Positions 23,643 through 35,949 of a stretch of 64,000 nucleotides of DNA are shown one piece after another. A program made the position numbers and the translations under genes. Positions within the stretch are counted from its first letter, which is position 1, and each line of letters starts with the position of its first letter. A model generated the notes under the pieces. It was not told where the DNA came from. It worked only from the letters and a program-made list of their open reading frames with translations, and did not search any database. This DNA is from Rotaria sordida (Eukaryota; Rotifera; Eurotatoria; Philodinida; Philodinidae): NCBI GenBank assembly GCA_905250125.1, contig CAJNOL010000859.1:34214-98213 (forward strand), in the 5' to 3' direction.

Positions 23643-24650
23643 GTTATCAACAATTTTTTTATGTTCATCTATTTTAATGTATTCATAGAACTACTGGCGA
23701 AGTATCATATAATTATTCTATTTGAGTCTTGCTGAGTAAAAAAAAAGACAAGACAGGAAACAAATTAATTTTCTGGCTTTAACATTCCAATAACTGCATA
23801 TGCACTTAAGGTAACACAAAGTTTGGAATAATCAGTTTTTCATGAGTAAAGAAAAAAACATTAATACTGATAAAGATAAAAATATACTGCTTATTATAAA
23901 ATGCTCTAATACACCAGAATGCCAACAGCACTCACTATAATATGACAAAAGTAGCAGCTGCATCGTAATAAAGTAAGATTAGACACTAGTCTTCTTTTTC
24001 TTTATCTACGTCGGTAATGGTTAATCACGATATAAATCTTAATTAAAAAAAAATATTTCTATACGACCAAATACAGGATTTTTTATGACTTTTTAACATA
24101 AGTAAACATATAAAGCTATACAAGAGATACTTTTTATTGTTTTTCTTTCTCGAGACAAAATTCAATTCAATAAGAAATAATCTTCTATGATTAATTTACT
24201 TCTAATGAATCTTATATCTTCACAATAATATATATGCATAGTTGGCAAATATATTGTTATGAATAGATTTTCAACTTTTATCTTATTTCGCAGTATACGA
24301 ATATTTTGTGTCATTGTTCTTTGTCTACTTTTCTTTTTGTTTCTCTCTCTCTCTCTTTCTCTTTATTCTTGTTCTCTTATTTTGCACGATGTGTGGCGCA
24401 TATACGCATGTGTATTCTGTTGTGTTGCCATTATGTTTTGTATGCGTAACCGTCGTATATTTTAATAGCTGTCGTGTTTTTTACCTATTTCTTTTTTTTG
24501 TTAGTTACCTTCTTACCGTTCTGTTAAATGATTCGTAAGATATTCAGCGACAACTATTTATGTCAAATAGACACGTTTCGTATCAAATTTCATTATTTTA
24601 GATAAAAATCTATTTTCTTTTTTCACATTATACATGTTATTTTAATAACG
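21390..24650. other. Intergenic region upstream of the calcium sensor gene
   Basis: 3.26 kb. Contains the GPR155 polyadenylation signal (21399-21404), a long (TA)n run at about 23610-23638 and a (CT)n pyrimidine tract at about 24342-24362. Several short open frames occur on both strands but have no start context, splice logic or recognisable protein. No gene was found; the 3' part presumably holds the promoter of the next gene. Confidence 0.45.
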
Positions 24651-26258
24651 ATGGGTACTAAATCATCAAAACAAAATTTAAGAAGTGTGGTACCATTGAA
24701 TAGACAAATGATTGAAGAACTTTGTCAAACTACTGGATTTACAGAAGATGAATTACAGGCTTGGCACGAGTAATTATTTTATATTGTTGTTTTTTTTTTT
24801 GTATATTTATCGATATTATTATTTGAATAAATAATTTCTTTTTTTTTTAAATGTAGAAATTTTTATAAAGATTGTCCAGATGGTAAATTAACATTGAAAC
24901 AATTCGAACAAGAATACGCGAAGATAATGGGAAAACCGACACAAAAAACAGCTGATTATATTAGACATATGTTTAATGTTTATGATGAAGATAAAAGTCA
25001 ATATATTGACTTTCGGTAAGAAAAGAAAATTTCTGATTCGTTTTAATTGTAGTTCAAATACGAAATTTTCGTTCTTTTTTTGCAGATAGTATGCATGTAA
25101 AGTTTTTAAAAAATATAGAAAAAGGATAATTTTTAATAATAATCATTAGAAAAGTCTAACGATTCATATTGAATAAATAATGACTTGTGTAATATGAACT
25201 TCTCAATAGGTATAAAGTCTCACACATGTATTGTTTTACCTTGACATTTAGATAAGCTTTTGGTAAATTGCCAGATGGGTTTAAATGGAAAGAGGAAAAT
25301 ATTTATATGCATAAGAAAGAGAAAAAAACAGGAAGAACTATTCTGGAGAATAATAGAAGTAATTAAAATTGATGATATTAGCATTTTCTCTATAGTTTAA
25401 ATAGAATAATGCCATTGGAAAATCTCTGAAGTCGTTGTACTTAAGAATGACAGTAATAATAATCAAAGTTTATCATTGTTCGTATTAGAATCGTACGATA
25501 ATTCATATTCATATAAATACTAACAATATTCAATTAAAACAATAAAGGTTTCCGACTCAATCTAATTTCCTAGCTAAACAGATTATTAAAATTATTATTT
25601 TTTTCTTTTTTTTTTTGTCTTTTGCCTTTATTTTCTATCGAGTCAGATTTTATATTTTGATCAATTCAATAAATAATTGATAAAAAATAAATTAATTGTC
25701 TTATTTTATTTAGAGAATTTGTAATGGCTTTATCAGCTGCATCGGCTGTTAATCGTCTTCGTCTTATTGAAACACTTTTTCATGTATTCGATTTAGATAA
25801 TGATGGAAAAATAACAAAAGAAGAAATTGGTAAAATGTTACATGCACTTGTTGATGTAACAAATTCAAATAATAAACATCATAATAGTTCAGATCAACAA
25901 GAAGGAAGAAAACAAATTGGTTTACAACAACGTATTGATGATGCATTTAATGAATTAAATGCAAATAATGATGATCATATAACTAAAGATGAATTTATTG
26001 ATTGGTATATGAAATCAGGTCTTATATCTGATGTACAATCAGAGGAACTTAATAATCCTGATAAATTACGTCTTCAAAAAATTGGTAAAAAATCTCGAAA
26101 AATATTAAAACATACAATACATCATAAATCAAGTAATGAACAAGAAGAAAATCGTACTCATAATTCACATCTTGTTCGTCATATATCAAAAATGACAGAA
26201 CGAAATTTATCAAAATATAATGATAATGATGATAATGATAATGATTATTATAACAATC

Positions 26259-26296
<38 letters not shown>

Positions 26297-26695
26297 CTAA
26301 CAACCGCATCATCAATGAATTATCATCATGATAGTGATATTGATGATGAACGAACATTAAATAATACTACTATACATGTAAAATCAAGTTTGGATAATAC
26401 AGATCAACATGGTTCAACAGAAAATGAACGATGGCAACATTTATTTAATTCTGTACTTGGACAAATACGTGCACAACGTCTTACAGATCAACAAACAAAT
26501 GTAAATAAAACTAATAATATGCAATCACGAAAACGTGAAGGTGAAGAAAAACTTAAATCAGAAGATATGAGACAAAAAATAAATGGTCGAGAAAATCCTC
26601 CATATAAATCAACAGCAAATATTACATTACAACCACCAAGAAAAACAATAGATGAACGTCCACCATCTCCTGATATTGTTACTATTCGATTGTAA
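24651..26695 (+). CDS. Neuronal calcium sensor-like EF-hand protein with long C-terminal tail
   Basis: Three exons (24651-24769, 24857-25015, 25714-26695) join to 419 residues. The N-terminus MGTKSSKQN fits the myristoylation signal of the NCS family (recoverin, hippocalcin, neurocalcin, frequenin). EF1 is the usual inactive NCS version with Cys-Pro (YKDCPDGKL). EF2 (83-94, DEDKSQYIDFRE) and EF3 (119-130, DLDNDGKITKEE) have good loops; EF4 (about 175-186, NANNDDHITKDE) is weaker. NCS proteins normally end shortly after EF4 at about 190 residues. Here about 230 further residues follow: polar, probably disordered, with a polyasparagine run and many Asp/His/Asn. A loop insert of about 30 residues also separates EF3 from EF4. 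Family membership is secure; the exact subfamily is not. AATAAA is at 26933-26938. Confidence 0.82.
26261..26295 (+). repeat. (AAT)n trinucleotide run coding for polyasparagine
   Basis: About twelve consecutive AAT codons in the tail of the calcium sensor gene give a polyasparagine stretch. Such runs vary readily in length. Confidence 0.9.
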
Positions 26696-28154
26696 CTAAT
26701 GTCTTCCGTATTTGTTTATTGGTTTATTTTCTTTTTTTTTGTCTTCCAAAAGATTTTCAAAAAATAAACTATACTTGTGATATTAATGGACAACTATACT
26801 TGATGATATTTATTATGATTATTATTATTATTATTGGTTTTTTTTTTGTTGCGTATTACCTTGATAATTATTTTCTTATTTCTAGTTGTGTACACTTTTG
26901 TTTTCTTTTATATTTTACAAGTTGATTTCAAGAATAAATTCGTTTATAAATGGGTTTTGATAGAAAAATGAATAGAACATTTTTTTTTCTTCGTTGTTGA
27001 GGTAAACATATATAAAACCGAAAAAAAAAGTCAACATTTAAAATGAAAATTCGGAATAAATTAACTTGCACTTTATGCATCTTTTGTTTTTTTTCTCCCT
27101 TGTAAAAAGTGCTATAATAAGAATTCAAATTGCATTATTGACTTTCTCGTTAAATAGTAACAAGTTAATCATATCCGTTAATGATGTATAATAAGAAAAA
27201 TATCGAATAATAATGTTTATTTAACATATTTCGATAGAATTATTTCTATAGAATAAATATTATTATTTCATGTTTTAGAAAGAATAACTACAACGATAAT
27301 CTTAAAAACATCTTCTTTTTATTGGGCTCATTTTTCTTTTGGGAAATTTTTTAAACAGGACACAGTAAATATATGAATTAATTGACTAAAAAGATACTGT
27401 GTTGATTGAAATTTCATTAAATTTAACTTTTAAATTTTCTTGTTTTATTATTAGATTTGGACAGTATATGCATTTTTGAAATAGAAGATCATAAAAAATT
27501 TTTGAAATAGAAGCTCGTAAAAAAACATTTGAAATAGAAGATTGTAAAAAATTTTAGCAAATCTTATGGGAACATAAATAATTGAGCTCTTTTATGTTTC
27601 ACTTAAATCTATGAATGAAGAAATTCTCTAGAGAATGATCAACAGGGAATTATAGTTACTAATATATGCTTGAAAATATTGATTGGTATATCGTCATGAT
27701 TCAATACTAAATTAAATTCAGTCATCTATAGTAACAAAATAAATTATGTACTCTAGAGATTGATAAGATCAAATTGGAAAGGCATACTGAAAACGATACT
27801 ATACTAAATGCTTCATTATTCAGTTTTATATTATTTTTCAATAAAATTCAAACAATAGTATAAATTTTGTTAAAAGTAAATTCATATCATCTATAATTTA
27901 TATAGTTGACATAAATATTTTTCTGTTCAATGTTCGTGGATCAGAAAATATGTTTTTTTTTCTCTCTGTATAAATAATGTGTTCTGAAAAAACAAATGTA
28001 AGGTTGTTTGTTTTTTCATAATCATGATAGCGTATGTCAACAATATAATAAATGTACGTGTATAAATATTTTTCAAATATATAAAAAATAATCTACGTTT
28101 TTATTATTTGATACTTTATTTTCCACATACACAAAAAAATTTAATAAAAAGTTC
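26696..28154. other. Convergent intergenic region
   Basis: 1.46 kb between the calcium sensor (+) and the 28-kb orphan gene (-). Holds the 3' UTR and AATAAA (26933-26938) of the former, and a three-unit tandem repeat at 27472-27555. No other gene seen. Confidence 0.45.
27472..27555. repeat. Three tandem units of about 26-29 bp
   Basis: The core TTTGAAATAGAAG occurs three times at regular spacing, each followed by a variable GATC/CTCG/ATTG-type stretch and an A run. No function is apparent. Confidence 0.75.
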
Positions 28155-28314
28155 TTAAATTCTTGCAAAGAATTCACCATTTTTAATAAAAAATACAATA
28201 TCATCATTAGTCATTAAACTTTCATTAGAACAAATATCATCAATCCATTTATGTAAAAATTTAAATTCTGATGATGTTGTTGATTGAAATTTTCTTTTTG
28301 AATCATTATCTTTC

Positions 28315-28347
<33 letters not shown>

Positions 28348-28784
28348 GGTACTGAAGATCTTGGCCTATCTAATGAACGACTACGTATAGATGATTCCGG
28401 TGGTGGTGTTGCACGACTCTTTAACATAGCATTTGTTGGCGAATCATCATAAAAATGAAAAGCAACACGAAGTCTTTTTACATGTAAATCTGTTTCAGCA
28501 TCATTGTGAACAATAATTTCTGAACGAAATTGTGCTGGTTCAAGTTGATCATTCATTGTAAAACGGATAGGTTTTAAAGAAGAATCAATATTATAATAGG
28601 AAGGTGTATCACCTATGAAATGTCGTTCTTCAGCCTTGCACTCAATACGAAAAGGTTTTGACGATGAAAGACGAGAAGAAGGATACCAAATATTATTACG
28701 CTTGTTAAATATTCTTCTTTGTGAATAAGATTGTTGCGGCTGTGAAGACTCTGATACGAGGAATTCTCTTTCTTGATACGTCAT
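28155..28784 (-). CDS. Orphan protein with polyglutamine run, 209 residues
   Basis: Single-exon open frame from ATG 28784 to the TAA at 28155. I do not recognise the family. It begins with a polar N-terminus (MTYQEREFLVSESS), has a compact middle part of about 75 residues rich in charged and aromatic residues (includes RLRVAFHFYDDSP), a disordered Pro/Ser/Arg segment, eleven glutamines encoded by a (CAA)n run, and an end rich in Trp, Ile and Phe (HKWIDDICSNE). Upstream, TTTTATAG nine bases before the ATG looks like a splice acceptor. The mixed composition and length favour a real gene over chance, but it could be the last exon of a longer one. Confidence 0.55.
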
Positions 28785-31700
28785 TTATGGGTCTATAAAA
28801 GAGGATGATAAATTGTGAAAAAAAAAAATCTTTAAAGTTGTGTCGTTCTTTAGTCTTTGTTTTCTTTCTCAATTGCTTGTTATCTACAAATGCGAACAGC
28901 GCTCATCAATTTTTTTATGCAAAAAAAAGAAAGTCATTTATTATATGCTTTCTCTTTCTTGTTTTTTTTTTATTCTTTTATTTAACAAGATAAATATTTT
29001 AAAGTTTGATAAATGTCTATTATCAATTCTTACCCTATTTAATAATGATTATAATATGACTTGTTACAATAATTGAGAACAGATGATGTTTGAAGAAATC
29101 TTTAGTCAATTTATTTATTCGTTCATTACTAAAAGTCATTTATTTACTATGTCAAAAGCAAATACTATTTTTCTTTCTTTGTTCTTCTTTTCTTTTTTTT
29201 TTTTTGCATTTGTACTCTCACACTTAGTTATCAGTATTCGTCACTGTTGACAGACAAATACACACATACATCTATTGCATCTTATAACGCTAGACATAAA
29301 CCACTTGTGGAAATGTGTATGTAGTGAGTTTCAAAGATTGTTGTTTAGTAATGTTAACGGTTTTTTTTTCATACGGCATCTTCATTTAAATAAGATGACG
29401 TAGAGTATTATTTTGTCATCCAAAAATAACAACAATTATAGAAGCATTAAAATAAAAAGATAGTGTGTGTATAAAAGACCAAAGTCTTACTTGTGTTATT
29501 GAAGATGATAGAAAATGTCTGGCACGTGCCCTTTTTCTCTGTTCTTTTATATTATATTGACAATACCTATGCTATTTCAATTTTAACAATCAGTCTTTCA
29601 CATTCTCATTCACATATTCTTTTATATTTTGATTGATATTTTTTTTTTATTTATGCCTATTTGCTCGTCGTCATTGTACGAAACTGATAGGTTGAGGTCA
29701 GAAAACGAAGAATGACAAAAAAGAAAATAAAGAATGAAAATAATTTATCTATCATGAAAAGAAATATTTAACCTTACTCTCAACTTGATATTCTTTTACT
29801 TTTAATTGCTCGAAAGATATCATTCTCTATTGAAAATAACTGTTACAATTAATACGTCAATTAATGGTTAGACATCATTCAAACATACAGACAAAACTAT
29901 AGACAATTGAAAAAGAACCTATAAATAAACGAATATCTAACTAATAAAAAATATTACATAGATCATTCGATAATTATATGCTATCATATTATGGTAGTGT
30001 TGAACGATTGTGTCAGGAATGGGCTGAGTTCATCCGCAACTTACTTGAGTTCACATTGAAAAATTTTATAGTATTAATATTTCTAAGATAGTTTTTTGAT
30101 CAAATAATTGATGATATAAACGTAACAGTAGTTCTTACAGCAATACTGATATCACAAGTGACTCGTAGGAGAAGTTTTATGGACAATTGTATTCAAAAAT
30201 CAATAAATAACAATTATCTTACTACTTTAGTATGTCTCTTAAGGAAACTTATGTTTGAAATAAATATTGAACAAATGCTATGCTCAAGATTCTTGACAGT
30301 AATCACAAGAATAATATTTCATATTGACGAATGATCAATTGCGTTGAAAAATATTAATAGATAAATTCCAATCGAATATGTATTTGTTCGGATATAAAAA
30401 AAAGTTATCCTTATATGTTTAGTACTTTAAAAATGTATGTATTATTAGGAATGTCTCAAGATTGACATGATCAAAGTGGAATATTAACGTTTTCTTCCAC
30501 TAAGACAAGGTCTTGATTCTGTTTCTTTGATCTACTGCAGAAAATTCTGTAGTTACTAAGCAATTGGATGCAAAATTGTTAGATTTTCTAATATTTCATA
30601 CGTTCAGTTAAAAATTTCTAAATATTTCACGAAATGTTAAATCACTAGCGTATTTCACGAATATAATCAAGTTTGCCTTCTAATTATTTTTGCATCAAAT
30701 TTAGTAACATTCTTGAGTATTTTATGTCGATAATATTCATCATCCTAGTAGAAATTATTTTTCAGTAATATTTTTCTGAAAGTAAAAGACGATATCAATC
30801 GATAGAATCAAGGAATAGAAATTGTTGAACTAACTATGCTTTTGCGGCTATTATTATATTTGTTTTTGAAAATGAATTTAGAATCGGCTACATTTTTGTT
30901 ATGAAAAAAAAATCTCTTGATGGCAGATTTGAGAAAGGAAGCAGTTAGTCACTTTAAATAATCATAGCGTTTCATATTTCTGCCGAAGCCTAAAAGAAAT
31001 TTCCGTTTACTTTCATAAGAGAAGTGAGCAAGACAACAAAAATACTTTTTCATCTTCTACCGATCATAATACTTTTGGATGAGTTCAGGCAACGATAGAA
31101 GAAAATCATAGCGGCGCATGTAATAGTACCTAATGATTTCATTTCTATAGTACGATTGATTGTCGTCGATTGATACTAACTTCTTTTTTAATTTGAATAG
31201 CAATTGGTTTATGGTTTATTTTTCATGTACCAGACTGAAATCAATCATCTAAAAAGAACCGTTATGAGTAATAATGATGTAGCTGAAATGATTTAAAATA
31301 CTAAAAATGTTTGTTGTCACTTCGATAGATCTGAAAAAGACTGATTGGTGATGTTGTTTGAGATTGTGATTTCGGAGGAAAACAATTTTGCCGATCATAA
31401 GTGATACTGTTTCAATAACACTATGGACGAGTTTTATTCAGGAATATATCTCTTTATTTTCACTCTTTAATTATTATAGTCTTACTCATATTAATATTGT
31501 AGAATTGCTACTATTACTTACAGCAATATCAACATTTGATAGTCATTTCAATTCAACATGCAATATACTACTTCAAAACATTAGCATATATTGATCATTT
31601 TTGCTTTGTTCACTCATATGTCATTGTTTCTATTGATTTAATCGATATTAGTTTCTAAGTGAGACATTCACAAAATATCTGAAGTTAAAGAAAAACAGTA

Positions 31701-31900
31701 AAGATATCCATGAAAAGTCCTACTTATTTTTTTTTCTTTTCCTCATTCCCGTATAGATAGAAAAAAAGTTTTATTTAAATTCCAATAAGTTTATTTGAGA
31801 AAGTAAAAATAGTATCCATTCCATACAACTTTACTGGTCTGATATCTACTTATCTAAATGGTGTCCTTTGTTGTTCTTAGGAGAATATATCTATCATCAG

Positions 31901-31950
31901 CAGTGATTTATCTAGTGGGTGAACAGGGTGGGCGATGCCCATCCGAAAAT
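31901..31950 (+). mobile_element. Possible hAT-type transposon terminus
   Basis: CAGTGATTTATCTAGTGGG followed by GGTGGGCGATGCCCATCC resembles the start of many hAT elements (CAGTG, then a G-rich stretch with GCCC). The opposite TIR was not found nearby and no transposase is readable, so this is at best a solo or decayed end. Confidence 0.3.
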
Positions 31951-32615
31951 ACACAGTTGATTTTATAAAAAAAAGTACATGTTTTCCCTGTCACTTTCAC
32001 TTTCATTATCGACAGTATTCGTTTTGTCTGTTCCAAGTACTAGTGAAGAATGTGGGATTTAATAATATTTGAATTCTCTGCGCATCAGTCGTATGAGTTT
32101 TTCCTTTTCTGTCGATCTTCCCAAGCATTCTTCTCGGCAGACATTTGTCTTTTTTTACACTGCATCGAAAGGTATCCTTCTTATGTTTCTCCTATTACTG
32201 TTGACGCTGATAAATTTAAATTGACTTACTCTTTACATGGCTTAACTAATTTTATTATATTTCCTTATTCGTCCTTATCTTAAATTGACGTTATTACGTT
32301 TCTTACGTTAAGAAGCTCCTTATTACGTTTAGTCGAAAATAGTTATATTGATCATTGTCTTATTCACGATACTTTGGCCTATACTCACTCATAAATCAGT
32401 GGTAATATAGTTTGTCTCTTCCAAATGGGAACAAACGAAATTGAATTATATAAATACAATTCATATAATCAAACATTTATTTGCACAGAAACAACAACAA
32501 ACATCTACAATTTTAACACAATGACAACAATATATTAATTTAGTTAAAAATGAAATGACAAGAGATATGTATTCACAATTACCATCAAAGTTAGAACTGG
32601 TTCGGCAATCCGGTT

Positions 32616-32633
32616 CCGGTCCAGCTGGACCGG
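32616..32633. repeat. 18-nt perfect palindrome CCGGTCCAGCTGGACCGG
   Basis: A perfect 9+9 inverted repeat with no spacer, GC-rich in an AT-rich neighbourhood. It could be a binding site or part of a decayed mobile element; nothing nearby decides. Confidence 0.6.
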
Positions 32634-33476
32634 CGAGAAGTCAAAACCGACCGCATGAAATCGGATTTTCGCCAGTTCGTTGTTGCAAAATTTTTGCTTG
32701 TGTTTGATGGTTTTTTTCCCCGAAAAACGAGGTGTTTCTCCATTCCTGAGTAGAGAGTTTAGCATAATGTTATTTCAAATGAGAAATGGGTAGAAAGAAA
32801 CAAGGGACTTGTTGCTCTTTGACAGAATGATTTCAGTTGCGACAGTAATAAATGATCGAGTGCAATGACTGTGTTAATTAAGGAAAATTGACAAGTTTAA
32901 CGGACAAAAACGAGAAAATCCACATTAAACATTCAGGCTTCTAGATCCATAAAGAACCAGTCGGAACATCGTCAGAAACGACAGATTCCATTAGGTTCGA
33001 ATATGTTCTTTGCCATAGGATTCTAGTCAGAGTCATTGGAATTTTTCGATAAAAATCTCTAGTTCCAATCGGACCATAATGGAATCAACTTAATAAATCT
33101 CGACTGGATCCGATTGCCAGAAACGACGAATTATGGTTGAATCTTCACATGATCAACAATGACCTAGAAACATACGCACTTTTCTATCAACTGTTTCTTT
33201 CTCGTGACGATCCTATCCAAATTAAATAAAGCAGTTCGCTTTTCGAAAAATGTCACATTCTAAAAGCATGAATACAATATGCAGATTCAATGGCGCGTTT
33301 TTTCTATTTCCAGACAGAGCCGACCAGAATTCAGCCTATCTCCGGTCATTTTCCTGGGTATCCAGTAGAAATCGGTTGTGCACTCATTGATCTGAGTAAT
33401 TATTACAAAATTATTTCTGATTAGAAAAATCTTTGACAATTCAGCAATACAGAATGTATTTGATCATTCGTATAGG

Positions 33477-34041
33477 GTGTCAAGAAAGGAACTAAACAAC
33501 GAAAAATTTCAATATCTCTGCCAAATTTTGACGTGAAGAATTAATAGTTTTAACAATGACCAAAAAATATCTATAGCTCATATTCAAAAAAGAAGCATTG
33601 ACACAAACTATTTTTGAAGTATTACCGTTGACTGCTACAAAACCATATAATTTCGCATGAGTTACAAAATATTAGTGTGCTTATTTCGTAGCCCAGCATT
33701 AATGACATATCGAATTTTTGTTATTACTTTTCAACACGAGTGTTGTTTGGCCTCGAATTTAGACTACAGATACTTGTCTTGTTACTCTTTTTATACTGAA
33801 AATCTCACCAATAAACTGAATGAAATTCTTAAGAAAATTGCAATATTGTTTCTTCTTAGCTCATGAAAGGCTAGTTCTTTATTGCAGTCAATTGTGATGC
33901 TTTCAAACAGTTTTTATCAATGCTTCTTTTATGAATATGAGTTATAAACATTTCTCTATCATTTATAAAACTATTAATCCTTTCCATCAAAATATGACAG
34001 ATATTGAAATTTTTCGTTGTTTAGTTACTTTCTGGACATTC
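33477..34041. mobile_element. Foldback element FB4 (about 565 bp palindrome)
   Basis: The left arm begins near 33477; the block AACTAAACAACGAAAAATTT (from 33490) returns inverted as AAATTTTTCGTTGTTTAGTT near 34008-34027. Further matched blocks follow inward, e.g. AGAAGCATTGACACAAACT on the left and AGTTTTTATCAATGCTTCT on the right. No coding capacity. Non-autonomous foldback/MITE-like element, unlike FB1/FB2 in sequence. Confidence 0.78.
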
Positions 34042-34174
34042 ACAAGATATTTATTCTCATATATCAGTGTCAGCACATATTGATTAAAACATTTGAAAAA
34101 TAAATAATATATAAACATACAGTAAACATCATCATAGTTCAATCAAATCTGGAGCTAAGACATCGAACATATTT

Positions 34175-34486
34175 TCAACTAATTACTTCTTCTGGAAAAT
34201 CTATAAGTGTTAACGAGCACAGTTGAGAATAATGGACAGTATGAAGAACACATTCAATTGAATATTGTTCGACAATGAGTTCATTTACCTGATGATAAAT
34301 TCGAAATAAGATATTTTTACAAATTCTATCAAGAACTTGATTGTCTATGGAGTAGGTACGATCATAAAATGATTTCATTGTTATAGAGATCATATTAAGA
34401 TTACGAATATAAAATGAATCAAGTATTAATTGATCAAACCGTTGAGTAACATCCACAAATGAATACAGAATATCGATCATAATCAA
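34175..34486 (-). pseudogene. Fragment of a multigene family protein (F-box/leucine-rich type, tentative)
   Basis: 103 codons reading ILYSFVDVTQRFDQLILD near the start, then about 80 residues with regularly spaced Ile/Leu. The motif pattern YSFVDVxQRFxxLxLD resembles an expanded F-box/leucine-rich-like family that I associate with bdelloid rotifer genomes. The frame lacks the preceding F-box helices and stops abruptly, and foldback FB4 lies about 130 bp away, so I call it a truncated copy. Family assignment is from memory of the pattern only. Confidence 0.4.
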
Positions 34487-35949
34487 TTTTTTTTAAAATA
34501 ATGAATAAAATTTCATTGGACAAATCGTGTATATTGAGGTGATTACTATTCTAAATGTTCATGTCTAATTTATTCAGTTCAATCGTCTCGTTTATATATA
34601 CATAAATATTTTCTCATTGTCATCTGAAAGAACAATGAAGAATAAATACTTATCTTATAACAATAGACTATCATAGATAGGTGAGACCATTTTTCATTCT
34701 GTCAAGCATTTTCTTTTGTTCATTGACAAATCAATCCTCAGGTTATTTATCAGGTCATTCTTCTTTTGTCACAATATTTTTCATCGTATTCAATACTTTT
34801 TATAGTACATAAGTAATATGTTGACCTGAAGAGCCTTACTTAATTGAATACTAAAAGATGATAGGAAGACTGTGTGTTACGAAAGTCCACGCAATCTGAT
34901 TTGGTATTATATCTGATGGACTAAAAGTAATCTTTCGCGAATTCTGGTGTTTGATTTGAATATTTTGTAAATTTTGACCTAAAGTTGAATGTCAACATTT
35001 AGCATACCATTTAAGATCCAAGATCTGTCAGACGAGTATGGAAGTCATGTATTGGTATTCATAACTTTAATATTAACAAGACTCAAACTCTAGTAACCTT
35101 TCTCTACAGACTTATTGATGACTAGATCAAAAGAGTTCGTCCGATTCATCGTTTCGATCGGAAACATTAAAAAAAAATGTCCAAACTTTTCTGATCCATT
35201 TAGATTTACGTCTTTCTCAGTGATGTCAAAACATAAAATAAAGATAGACTTTATTGTGTATACAGAGATGAGTATGCATTGTGACTCTTTGAAGGGCGAT
35301 ATGTGCCCTCAGGGTGTGACACACTTATAAAAGATTAGTTATTTGCGCAATTTTTTTAAAATTTTTGAGTAATTGAATTCAACTGTCATGTTTGACATGT
35401 ATAACAGATTCGAACGTAGAAAAAGGAAATATCGTAAGTAAATATAATTTTATTTAAGATTTAGTCATATTTTGCATTTCTCTCAAAAAAGACTTGTGAT
35501 TTTTTTTTTATCAATGTTTCCAGAAGAAATAATAAAACGGATTATATGAGCTTAAAATCTCTTTTATCTACAATTATCTATGTCTAACAGATAGAAAAAC
35601 TCAGAAAACTAAATTATTATTGTTCGAATATTGTCAACCATATGTTGATATATTATCAAATAATGTGTTGTACAAGAGCAGCACAAAGAAACAAAAGATT
35701 AGCATTAGAAAAAAAGTTTCATGAAAACGAAAGAAACATACAACATACAGACAAATTATTTTTAGAAAAATAAAACATGATGAAACATAAGACTGAAAAA
35801 TGAGTCTTTGAATTGCCTCATTGAATTATGAATAAAATGACCAACGGCATCAAAGTTTTGATTAATAATATTTATAAAAAATTTGCCAAATCACCATAAG
35901 TTAGTTCATCATCATTCGATTCATGAACACCGAGCTCTTTAAATTTTGA

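Larger units (their letters stand above)
28785..35949. other. Gene-poor region with mobile-element debris
   Basis: 7.2 kb without a convincing intact gene. Recognisable items: a hAT-like terminal sequence at 31901, a locally GC-richer patch around 32570-33400 with an 18-nt perfect palindrome, a foldback element at 33477-34041 and a fragment of a multigene family at 34175-34486 (-). Open frames elsewhere are short and unsupported. Confidence 0.5.

Noticed and set aside
26049..26357. Open frame on the minus strand, Tyr/His-rich
   Set aside because: Antisense shadow of the (AAT)n/(GAT)n-rich tail of the calcium sensor gene.
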